From: Lysobacterales bacterium CG_4_10_14_3_um_filter_64_11
GTDB lineage: Bacteria > Pseudomonadota > Gammaproteobacteria > Xanthomonadales > Xanthomonadaceae
Reading direction: 5' to 3'
DNA length: 17,128 bases
Assembly: GCA_002782905.1 (NCBI GenBank)
Contig: PFJA01000037.1
Coordinates: 1-17,128 of the forward strand
Shown here: piece after piece, positions 1 through 14,057 of the stretch
How positions within the stretch are numbered: position 1 is the first letter of the stretch
Layout of the letters: every line of letters starts with the position of its first letter
Position numbers and translations under genes: made by a program
The notes under the pieces: model-generated
Seen by the model: the letters and a program-made list of their open reading frames with translations, nothing else
Databases searched by the model: none
Told to the model about the DNA's origin: nothing

Positions 1-4937
<4,937 letters not shown>

Positions 4938-4941
<4 letters not shown>

Positions 4942-7900
4942 CGCGCCACCTTCAGAAATTGCCCCGCGTGCTCGGGATGCGGCACGAACCAGGCGGGGTG
5001 ACCATCGGGCTCACGTCCCAGCCGGGCACCCGCCACTGGCGGATGGGCGGCGTCCATGACGGTGCGCGCCGTGGCGGCATGGCGCGGCAGGAATTGCCCC
5101 TCCTGCAATTCGATGACTGCATTCTTGTAGGCCTGAGTAATCTGCTGGAAATCGGCCTCGCTGTGCGCGGTGGTATAGAAGCACGGGAAGTTGTCGAGGA
5201 TATGCACGCCGCGGCTGCGCATCATCGCAAACAGCAAATCCTGCAACGGATGATCCTCGAGGAATTGCGTCTTCCACACCGAAGCAAAATGCTTGATCGC
5301 GATCGGGGCGCCGACATCGGCGCAGAAGGCATTGATTTCATCGGCAAATGCAGTCACCCGCGCATTCAGTTGCTCCTGCAACGCTGGTCCGTGTTGCTGA
5401 ATGTGCTTGAGCACCGCATCAGCGGCGGCCAGCGCCAACGGATGACGCACAAATGTGCCGGCAAAATAGGTGACGCCAACCTCGGGAATGGAATCATCGC
5501 CGAATTGCCACTGGCCGCCATCGAGCGCGTCCATGTACGCGCGCTTGCCGGCGATCACACCGATCGGGTAGCCGCCACCGACCACTTTGCCGTACGTCGC
5601 CAGATCGGCCTTGATGCCGAAATGGCCTTGCGCGCCAGCCGGATGCGCACGAAAGCCGGTGACCACTTCATCAAAAATATACAGCGCGCCGGCATCTTGC
5701 GTGATCTGGCGCAGCTCGCGCAGAAACTCCAGCGGCTGAAAATCCGGGCGCCGGCTCTGCACCGGCTCCACCATTACCGCCGCCAGCTCATGCGCGTGTT
5801 CGCGGATGAATTGCAGCGACTCCGGGGTGCCATAATCGAGCACAATCACATGCTCGGCGGTGTTGCGCAGGATGCCCGGCGCCGCCGGCACCGCACGCCG
5901 CTTTTTGGTGCCGCGCACGATCATTTCGTCGATGATGCCGTGATAGGCTCCGTTGAACAGCACCACGGCTTCGCGCCCGGTCACGGTTCGGGCGATGCGC
6001 AACGCACCGAGCACCGCTTCCGAACCGGTATTGCACAGCGCAGCCCGATCATGGCCAGTGACTTCGCATAGGCGCCGCGCCACTTCGCCCGCCAACGGGT
6101 GCTGCGGGCCGATTTCGTAGCCCAGATCGAGCTGCCGGCGCACCGCATCGAGCACAAAATCCGGTTGCCAGCCGAACAGGCTCATGCCAAAACCATTGAG
6201 CGCATCGACGTAATCGTTGCCGTCCAGATCCCACAGGTGCGCGCCTTTGGAGCGTTCGATCACGATTTGATAGACGATCTCCTTGGTCAGCGGCCGGAAG
6301 CCGTTGACCACGCGCGGATCGGCCATGTGCGGGCGGTGCGCTTGCGTGTACTGCTTGGATTTGGCGGTGCGCGCGGTGTAACGTGCGATGAAGGCGTCCA
6401 GACGCTGGCGCTGCCGCTCATTGAGTTCCAGATTGCCAGCGGTATCGATGCGGGCAATGGCGCCAAATGCCTTCTTGATGTCGTAACGGGTATGCGCGAG
6501 TGCGGCTTCATCGTCGCTGACAGCGCTCGGAACGGCGATAGCACTGGGCGCGGCCGTTGCGGTGGTTGCGACAACAGTGGGCGCCGCCAGGGCAGACGCG
6601 GTGCCGCCAGTCCCCGACAACAGTGCCAGTTGCTGCGCCATCAACTGCATCTGTTGATCGATCACGCTGCGCAGATAGTCGGATGCGGCAGGCGTGGTCA
6701 TGATGCTGGCTCCCGGCAAGGGTGCGGCGAAAGTGGCTGCCAACGCGATTTGCGGTCCAACGCTAACTGGCGCTGGCGGCGTGGATGCGGCTTCGGCTGG
6801 CAACTGCGCATCCAGCAATACGGTCAGATGTTCCAGGGTAGCGGCTTCGCTCATCAGCTGCCGGAAAGTGATCTTCAACGCAAATGCTTTTTGCAGTTGC
6901 AGTGCCACCTGAGTGAGCATCAGGCTATCGAGCCCGAGTTCGATGAAGTGGGTCTGCGGGTCGGCGTCAGCCATGTCGAAACCAGCGATGTCTTCGAACA
7001 CCTCACGCAGTTGTGCCAGCAGCCGCGGCTTGCGATCGATGGGAGTGGAAACGGTGGCGGCGGAAGTGGGCATGGTGGTGTCCATCGGCATGGGGGCGTC
7101 CATCGAGTCAACGGCAGCCAGGCTGGGATGCGGGATGATTTGCGCACTGACGGGAGCCAGCGCATCGACCCAGTGACGCTGACGTTCAAACGGATAGGTG
7201 GGCAGGCACAGGCGCTGTCGCCGCGCACGACGATCGAAGCGAGCCGGATCGAGCGCCACACCCTGACACCACAATTGACCTGCAGCGGCACGCATGCTGG
7301 CCAGCTCGCGTTCCGGCAAGTCGGCCAGCGATGCGACGGCAATGGCATGCTGCTTTTGCAACAGCGGCTGTTGCCGTGCGAGCGCGCCAAGGGTGGCGCG
7401 CGGCCCCACTTCCAGCAATACTCGGCCCCGCACATCGAGCAGTTTCACCAGTGCTGGCGCAAAGCGCACCGGCCGGCGCAAGTGGGTGGCCCAATACTCG
7501 GCCGAGCAAGCGCTCGCGGCATCGAGCCAATCCGCGTTGGCGGTGGACAGCAACGGCACGCGCGGCGGATGCCGCTCGACGGCGGCCACCTGCTGCTGGA
7601 ATGGTGCCACCACCGCATCCATCATCGCCGAATGGAACGCGTGCGAGGTGCGCAGTGGCCGGCAGGCAATGCCGTCGGCTTGCAGTCGCGATTGCAATAA
7701 CGCCACTGCCTCGGCCGGTCCGGCGACCACGCTGGCGCCCGGCGCGTTGTCGGCCGCCAGCGACAGGCCGTCGGCAAGCCGTGCCTGCATGGCCTCGGCA
7801 TTCAGCCGTACCGACAGCATCGCGCCAGCCGGCTGCGCCTGCATCAAGGCGCCGCGACGCGCCACCAAGCGGATCGCATCGGCCAGCGAAAACACGCCAG

Positions 7901-10900
7901 CCAGAGCGGCAGCAACAAACTCGCCGACGCTATGCCCGATCATCGCCACCGGTTGCACGCCAAGGCTCATCCAGCAATGCGCCAGTGCGTATTCAATGGC
8001 GAAAATAGCCGGCTGCATGATCGCGGTCGGCAGCAGCGCATCCGCGTCACCGCCAAACAGACAGTCGCGCAAATCAACCGGCAACTCGCCCTGCACGGCG
8101 GCTAGGCATTCATCCAGCGCCTCGCGAAAGGCGGGTTCGGCGGCGTACAACGCCTTGCCCATGCCGGCATAGTGCGCGCCCTGGCCGGGAAACATGAAAA
8201 CGACCTCGTGCGCGTGTGCTGGCCGGCTGCGTACGATCGCTGCCGCCGTTTCGTTGCTGCGCAACTGTGCAATCAGTTGCACGCTGTCATCGGCAACCAT
8301 GCTGAGTCGATGTGCAAAGGCTTTGCGGCCGACTGCAAGCGTCCAGGCAACATCGGCAAGGTTGGCGTCTGGATGCGATTGCAGGTGTGCGGCAAGCCGC
8401 TCGCCGGCAACCGCCAATGCCGCCGGTGTGCGCGCCGACAGCACCAGCAACTGCGGCCCCGCGGCGACATCCGACGCCATCGTCGGCGGCGCTTCTTCCA
8501 TGATGACATGGGCATTGGTGCCGCCCACCCCGAATGCGCTGACGCCTGCGCGACGCGGCGTGTCCGCAGCCGGCCAGTCGCCTGTTTGCGCCTGTACCGT
8601 GAACGGTGAGTGAGCAAGATCAAGGTCGACGTTGGCAGCGTCGAAGTGAATGCTGGCCGGAATGCGCCGCTGTTGCAGTGCCAGCGCGGCCTTGATTGCG
8701 CCCGCTGCGCCAGCGGCAATCACCAGATGACCGACGTTGCTTTTGAGTGAGCCAATCCGGCAGCGGCCAAACGCGTCGGCACCGAGTGCGAATGCCTTGC
8801 GCAATCCGTCAATCTCGATCGGATCGCCTACCGGAGTGGCAGTGCCATGGGTTTCGACATAGCCGATGCTGCGCGCGTCCACGCCGGCATTATCCAGCGC
8901 CATCGCTATCACCGCCGCCTGCCCGTCGCTGCTCGGCGCGGTGAAGCTGGCACGATGGCCACCATCGTTGTTGACCGCGCCGCCGCGAATCAACGCGATC
9001 ACTGGATTGCCGTCGGCGCGCGCATCCGAGAGCCGCTTGAGCAACAGCACCGCCGCGCCATCGCTGAATACGGTGCCCTGTGCCTTGCTGTCGAAGGTGC
9101 GGGTACGGCCGTCCGGCGACAGCATTGAGCCTTCCTGATAACGGTAGCCGCTGCGCGGCGGGCAGGTAATCGATACACCGCCAGCCAGCGCCATGTCGCA
9201 CTGGCCATTGCGCAGGCTATCCACCGCCTGACAGATCGCCACCAGCGAGGTCGAACAGGCGGTATGCACGCTGATCGCGGGTCCGGTGAGATTGAGCTTG
9301 TGCGCGACGCGGGTGGTGATGAAATCCTTTTCGTTGTCCAGCATCACCTGGAATGCGCCCACCTTGTCGATCAGTTCCGGATGCTTGACAACGTGGCGCT
9401 GAAAATAGGTGGCGTTGTTCATCCCCGCGAATACCCCGACTGGAGCCGTGGTGCTGTCCGGCGCGTGGCCGCCGCGTTCCAGGCATTCCCAGCACAACTC
9501 CAGAAACAAGCGGTGTTGCGGATCCATCAATTCGGCCTGCCGCGGCGCAATGCCAAAGAACGCGGCATCAAAGTCTTCCACGCCATCGATTACACCGCGC
9601 GCTGCAACATACGCGGGGTCATCGCGTTCACCTGCGTCGATGCCCGGATCGAGTTGCTCGGGTGCGAACATCGTGATGCTGTCGCGACCGGCACACAAGT
9701 TGCCCCAGAACGTCTCGACATCAGCAGCACCGGGGAAGCGGCCAGACATGGCGATAATGGCGATCGGTTCGCGCGCATCTGCCGCCGTATCGCTTGGCGC
9801 GCCGTGCTGGTGAGCCGCGCTGAGGCGGCAACGCTCGATGCCGGCATGCCCGCCACCGACCCGGAGCGTAGCAAGCGCCGCCGGTGTGGGATGCTGGAAA
9901 ATCGCAGTGACGGCCAATTGCGGCGGTGCGCTGTCAGCGTTGGGCAAGGGCAGGCGACGTATGCGTTCCAGCAAACGCAGCACCAACAGCGAATTGCCGC
10001 CGAGTTCGAAGAAATTATCGTGACGCCCAACTGATTCGATATCCAGCAATTCGGCCATCAACGCACACAGCGCCCGCTCGTCGGCATCAACTGGAGGCTC
10101 AAACGCGCAAGCCAGTTCGGGACGCGCACGATCCGGTGGCGGCAACGCCCGCCAGTCGAGCTTGCCATTGGCCGTCACCGGCAGCGCCGGCAGCCACAGG
10201 TAATGCGCAGGCACCATGAAATCCGGCAGCACAGCGGCCAGGTGTGCACGCAGTTCCGGCGCACTCGGCTGCATGCCGGGCGTTGCGACCACGTAGGCGA
10301 CCAGCCGCTTGTCGCCGGGGCGATCGGCCCGCGCCAAAACTGCACAGGCGCGAACCCGCGGATGCCTGGCCAGCACGGCCTGAATTTCGTGCAGTTCGAT
10401 GCGGTGGCCGCGAATTTTTACCTGGTCGTCGCCGCGCCCGACGAACTCGATGGCGCCGTCGTCGCGGTAGCGCGCGTAATCGCCGGTACGATACAGGCGC
10501 GCACCGGGCGTGCCGAACGGATCGCTGATGAAGCGTTCGGCGGTCAGTGTCGGTTGATTGCGATAGCCACGCGCCAGCCCTGTGCCACCGACGTATAGCT
10601 CGCCGATCACGCCAGCAGGCACCAGCTCGCGCCGCGCGTTAAGCAGATACACCTGGGTATCGGTTATCGGCCGCCCGATCGGAATCGAACGCGCATCTGC
10701 GGGCACTGCATCGATCGCGAAGGTACAGGTGAACGTGGTGCATTCGGTCGGCCCATAGCCGTTGCTGAGCCGCACCTGCGGGCACTGGACGCGCATGCGC
10801 CGCACAGGCTCCACCGACAGCGCTTCGCCACCGGTGATCAGTTCGCGCAGCCCGGCCAGATGCTGCGGGTCGTCATCCACCACCGCGTTGAACAACGCCG

Positions 10901-12275
10901 CAGTCAACCACGCCGTGGTGACGCCATGGCGGGCGATGCGCAACGCCAGATCGGGGCCACTGGGTACCGCCTCGTCATGGACCACAATGCAGCCGCCGTT
11001 GAGCAGCGCCCCCCAGATTTCCAGAGTGGAGGCATCGAACCCCAGCGGCGCCGCATGCAGCAGGCGGGTGGTGCAATCGAGTTGCAGGTAATGAGCACCG
11101 CACACCAGACGCAGCACAGCGCGCTGCGTCACTTCCACGCCTTTGGGGGTGCCGGTGGAGCCGGAGGTGTACATCACGTAGGCCAGATCACCGCCATCGG
11201 CAGGCAGCGTTGCCATTGCCGATGGTGCTGTCGAGGCAAGGACATCGGCCACCACGATGCAACGCAAACTCGTGGGCAACCGTGCGGCATCGGCACGTGA
11301 ACCCAGCAACGCGACGCCAACGCCGCCATCGGCGGCCATGAACGCCAATCGTTCGGGTGGGAATTCGCAATCCAGCGGTAGATAGGCGGCACCCGCCTTG
11401 AGTATGCCCAGCAATGCGGTTACTGCGTCGGCACTGCGCGGCATGGCGACGGCGACCAGATCACCGGCGAGCACCCCGACGTCGCGCAACTGCCGCGCGA
11501 CCGCATCCGCTCGCTGATCGAGCTGCTGGTAGTCGAGCGTGCGGTGATCGGCATCGATGATTGCTGCGGCCTTCGGGTTGGCATCGCGCACCAGGGCAAA
11601 ACGCGCGATCAGGGTATCGGGACCGGCGCTGCGTGGCGGGGCATCGTTGCAGTCGTGCAGCAAGCGTTGTCGCTGCGCATCACCCAGCACGTCCATCGTG
11701 CGCATTGCCCGTGCAGGGTCAGTGGCAATCGCCGACAAGGCGCGTTGCGTCAGTTCCGCCATGATGGCGATCGCCTCGCCGCTCAGCGGCGCGCGATAGC
11801 GCACATGCAGGCTGGCTGGCGTGTCGGCATTCAGCGACCACTGCGAGTGGGCCGAAACCGCGTCATCCGTGGCGATCACCGATGGACTGCTGCCCACCGC
11901 CCATGGCGCGCCCTGTGCAATCGCAGCGCCGGACAGGTGCTCAGTCAGCGTTGCGATGCAAGCCCAAGCCGTTGTCGTAGCGTCCAGCGCAACCCGACAC
12001 TGCCGCGCACCTGCTTCGTCGGCGACCGTGAGCAAGACCTCATCGCGCCCGCTACAGGCGGTTTCCATCAGTACCATCGCGGCACACAACCAGTGCCATG
12101 CCGGCACCTCGCCATTGCCCGACAGCAGCGACAGGTCAGCCAACAACGGCAGCGACAGCGATTGCCACGCGCCGCCACCTTTTTTGGCGCCAATGGGCAG
12201 CAGATCAAGCAACGAAAGTTCGGTTTCTGGTTGGGTCGTCATGACAGAGGGGCTGGTGGGATCATCGGATGGCAT
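4938..12275 (-). CDS. Hybrid NRPS-PKS with in-line aminotransferase (C-remnant-A-T-KS-AT-ACP-AMT)
   Basis: A 2445-residue megasynthase. Domains: N-terminal remnant of a condensation domain without HHxxxDG (1-210); adenylation (about 215-700; YTSGSTG 369-375, FDASTLE from 413); thiolation (LGGNS, Ser762); ketosynthase from 836 with the full triad Cys1007 (TACSTS), His1143 and His1183; acyltransferase with GHSVGE (Ser1449) and HAFH (1545-1548), a malonyl-CoA signature; ACP (LGLDS, Ser1784); an Ala/Pro/Thr-rich linker; and a GSA-type PLP aminotransferase (about 1960-2390; GSEA, DEVVTGFR, Lys2230 in TYGKVVGGG). There is no ketoreductase. The A-domain code reads D-A-L-W-I-G-G-T-F-K, one residue from the classical valine code. 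Mycosubtilin and microcystin synthetases use similar AMT domains to aminate a beta-keto thioester on the ACP. Inferred product: an amino acid extended by malonate and aminated at C3. I chose the ATG at 12275, 28 bp after the upstream stop. ATG 12242 is possible; neither has a clear ribosome site. The frame extends to 12503, but that part shadows the upstream gene. Confidence 0.95.
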
Positions 12276-12303
12276 GTCGCAGCTAGAGCAACGGGTGATG
12301 CGT

Positions 12304-13239
12304 TCAGCGATCGTCTTCGGCAAATGCGGTGCTGCCCGACTCGCCACCATGCCGGGCAAGGCGGCGCCAAAGCTTGCGGGCCTGCGCCAGCAACAGCAGG
12401 CCGGCATCGAGCAGGGCGGCCGAACCAACCGGTGGCGGCGCAAAGCCCTTTTCGCGCAGCATCGCGTGCGCCTTGTGCAGCAGCGCATCGCGGCGGGTGG
12501 CATCGGTGTAATAGGTGAAACTCATGGTGACCGAGGTTTCATCGCCGTTTTCCACCATGTGCGGGCTGGTGGATGGCATGTAAGCACCCTCGCCCGGGCG
12601 CAGATCAAACACCCGTGCACGTGCGCGAAAGGCCTCGTCCCACAGCAACAACTTGCGTTCATGCGCATGATGGAAACGATCACGGGCGAGTTCGCTGGCT
12701 ACCACCGTATCGCTCGCATCCCATACGTAAACACGTTTGCTGCCACGGATCTGCAACAGAAAATTGTGTTCCTTGTCGAAATGAAATGGCGTCACCGTGC
12801 GTGGCGATGACACGAAAATCCAGCCGCCGCGATAACACATACCCGGATCATGGCGGTCCAGCATTGGCCGCATGCTATTGAGAACAGCGCCGACGAACTC
12901 GCGGTACAGCGGATCGATCTGCACGTTGAGCAATGACAAAAACACCTTGGCGTCTTCCATGTCCGCCATCGATTCCGCCACGGAACGCCGGTTCGGATGC
13001 AGGCGCGTGGCTTCATTGAACGGCGTGCCGGCAGTGGCATCATTGCCATGCGTGCGAATACTGCCGATTGCATCGAGCCGGCTCGCCAGCGCACGCAGTT
13101 GCGGCATTTGCAGCAAGGGGTGGTCCGCCAGATGGTGCCTGATTGCCTGTACACGCCAAGGATCAAATCCGCCCGGACCGAGCGTGATCAGCGGTTGTGG
13201 AAGCATCTGCATTGGATCACTGGATATGGCGGCGTCCAC
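12304..13239 (-). CDS. JmjC/cupin_8-type Fe(II)/2-oxoglutarate-dependent oxygenase
   Basis: A 311-residue cytosolic protein of the JmjC-like cupin family. The metal-binding facial triad is visible: H153-x-D155 in PFHFDKEHN and distal H227 in STSPHMVENGD. Lys168 (GSKRVYVWD) sits where these enzymes usually bind 2-oxoglutarate. There is no signal peptide. The start is a GTG at 13239, supported by a purine-rich ribosome site GGGGGGA 7 bases upstream and an in-frame TGA two codons before it. This is the first gene of the minus-strand operon, only 28 bp ahead of the NRPS-PKS gene, so it is probably a tailoring enzyme. Members of this family in peptide pathways hydroxylate amino acid side chains, either free, carrier-bound or in the product; which applies here cannot be read from sequence. 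It could also act as a protein hydroxylase, but the operon position argues against that. Confidence 0.85.
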   Translation of the reverse strand: MDAAISSDPMQMLPQPLITLGPGGFDPWRVQAIRHHLADHPLLQMPQLRALASRLDAIGSIRTHGNDATAGTPFNEATRLHPNRRSVAESMADMEDAKVFLSLLNVQIDPLYREFVGAVLNSMRPMLDRHDPGMCYRGGWIFVSSPRTVTPFHFDKEHNFLLQIRGSKRVYVWDASDTVVASELARDRFHHAHERKLLLWDEAFRARARVFDLRPGEGAYMPSTSPHMVENGDETSVTMSFTYYTDATRRDALLHKAHAMLREKGFAPPPVGSAALLDAGLLLLAQARKLWRRLARHGGESGSTAFAEDDR

Positions 13240-13246
13240 GCTTCAA

Positions 13247-13253
13247 TCCCCCC
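13247..13253 (-). promoter_or_regulatory. Ribosome binding site of the oxygenase gene
   Basis: The minus strand reads GGGGGGA here, 7 bases before GTG at 13239. It decides the start: the in-frame TGA just upstream excludes longer forms, and the internal ATG codons 10 and 12 lack such a site. Confidence 0.6.
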
Positions 13254-13283
13254 GAGTATCTGTCTCAGTAAACGTGGTGCGAA

Positions 13284-13295
13284 GCCGCATGCGGC
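13284..13295. repeat. Perfect 12-base palindrome in the divergent intergenic region
   Basis: GCCGCATGCGGC equals its own reverse complement. It lies 45 bases from the oxygenase start and 62 bases from the J-domain start, a position suited to a dimeric regulator. The regulatory role is inferred only from position and symmetry. Confidence 0.4.
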
Positions 13296-13344
13296 CAATT
13301 CCGGGCACCGGACATTTTGCCCGCAACGGGTTAGGATTGACGGC

Positions 13345-13353
13345 GGGGAGAGG
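13345..13353 (+). promoter_or_regulatory. Ribosome binding site of the J-domain gene
   Basis: GGGGAGAGG ends 4 bases before ATG 13358. It fixes the start of the J-domain gene inside a much longer open frame that begins upstream on the plus strand and shadows the oxygenase gene. Confidence 0.65.
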
Positions 13354-13357
13354 CGAC

Positions 13358-14032
13358 ATGACAATCGATTTCAGTCAGCTTTACGCCGCGCTTGGCCTGC
13401 ATCCGGACTGTTCGCTGGAGGCGTTTCAGCGCGCCTATCGGCAGCGCCTGTCCGAGTGTCATCCAGACCGTATCCACAGCAAGCCAATCGCGCCCGCTGC
13501 ATTACCCCTGAGCGAGTTGATTGCGCTGCATTCGAGCGCGATCACGTTCTACCGTGCGCACGGTCGTCTGCCGGGAAGCGCCATCGCCACCCCGGTGCAG
13601 CACGCCACGCCAGTCAGCCGCACGGCGATCGATGGCACTGCGCCGCATCATGATCGCTCGACCGCTTGGCGCTGGATTTTTGCGCTCGTCTTGCTCACTG
13701 GATCGCTGTTGCTTGGCGTCATGCATGAGCAATCTCAACCTGGGCCAGACACTGCTGCGAGCACACCCCAAGCTGACAGCACGAATCGATTGGCAGTGCG
13801 CTCTGATCTGGCTGAAGGACCGCTCGAACTCGGCATGGACCCCGCAACGATACGTGCCATCCAGGGCGAGCCAATGCGTAGCAACGGAGGTACTTGGGAA
13901 TACGGGCCATCCTGGCTGCGCATCGAGCACGGCGAGCTCGTCGATTGGTACAGCTCACCCTTGTATCGCCTGAAGACCCGGACGCCATCACCTGACGTCG
14001 ATCGGGAATCCTCAACGTCCTATAAACGTTGA
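13358..14032 (+). CDS. Membrane-anchored J-domain protein
   Basis: A 224-residue protein. Its N-terminus (1-70) is a short DnaJ-like domain with the diagnostic HPD tripeptide at 35-37 (SECHPDRIHS), the motif that stimulates DnaK/Hsp70. One transmembrane segment follows at about 104-122 (WRWIFALVLLTGSLLLGVM). The C-terminal part, probably periplasmic, contains a module with LGMDPATIRAIQGEP, WEYGPSWLRI and VDWY. This looks like a small lipoprotein-type repeat that reads G-x-P then W-x-Y-G-x-S; I cannot name its function. It lacks the Gly/Phe and zinc-finger regions of true DnaJ, so it is an accessory co-chaperone-like protein rather than DnaJ. It is transcribed away from the biosynthetic operon and towards the sugar transferase, with 19 bases between the stops. 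It is probably not part of the peptide pathway. Confidence 0.8.
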   Translation: MTIDFSQLYAALGLHPDCSLEAFQRAYRQRLSECHPDRIHSKPIAPAALPLSELIALHSSAITFYRAHGRLPGSAIATPVQHATPVSRTAIDGTAPHHDRSTAWRWIFALVLLTGSLLLGVMHEQSQPGPDTAASTPQADSTNRLAVRSDLAEGPLELGMDPATIRAIQGEPMRSNGGTWEYGPSWLRIEHGELVDWYSSPLYRLKTRTPSPDVDRESSTSYKR

Positions 14033-14057
14033 CAGCGAGGGTTGCACTGCGTCAACG
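14027..14057. terminator. Inverted repeat between convergent genes, possible bidirectional terminator
   Basis: CGTTGAC (14027-14033) and GTCAACG (14051-14057) are perfect 7-base inverted arms around a 17-base loop. The arms contain the stop codons of both convergent genes. Read on the minus strand, the hairpin is followed by TTTAT, a weak T-run, so termination of the sugar transferase transcript is the more likely use. The stem is short, so the call is tentative. Confidence 0.4.

Larger units (their letters stand above)
13240..13357. promoter_or_regulatory. Divergent promoter region between the biosynthetic operon and the J-domain gene
   Basis: These 118 bases separate two divergently transcribed genes and must hold the operon promoter and probably that of the J-domain gene. 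I see no convincing -35/-10 pair on either strand. A perfect 12-base palindrome, GCCGCATGCGGC at 13284-13295, lies near the middle and is a candidate operator. Confidence 0.55.

Noticed and set aside
12276..12503. Longer N-terminus for the NRPS-PKS (in-frame start at 12503)
   Set aside because: The extra 76 residues are Arg/Cys-rich and overlap the 3' end of the oxygenase gene in another frame. They resemble no domain and look like a shadow.
13305..13322. Sigma-54-like promoter (GGCAC followed by TTGC) upstream of the J-domain gene
   Set aside because: The distance between the GG and GC elements is longer than the fixed -24/-12 spacing that sigma-54 needs.
12872..13357. Plus-strand frame upstream of and continuous with the J-domain protein
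   Set aside because: It is antisense to the oxygenase gene. The strong GGGGAGAGG site places the real start at 13358.
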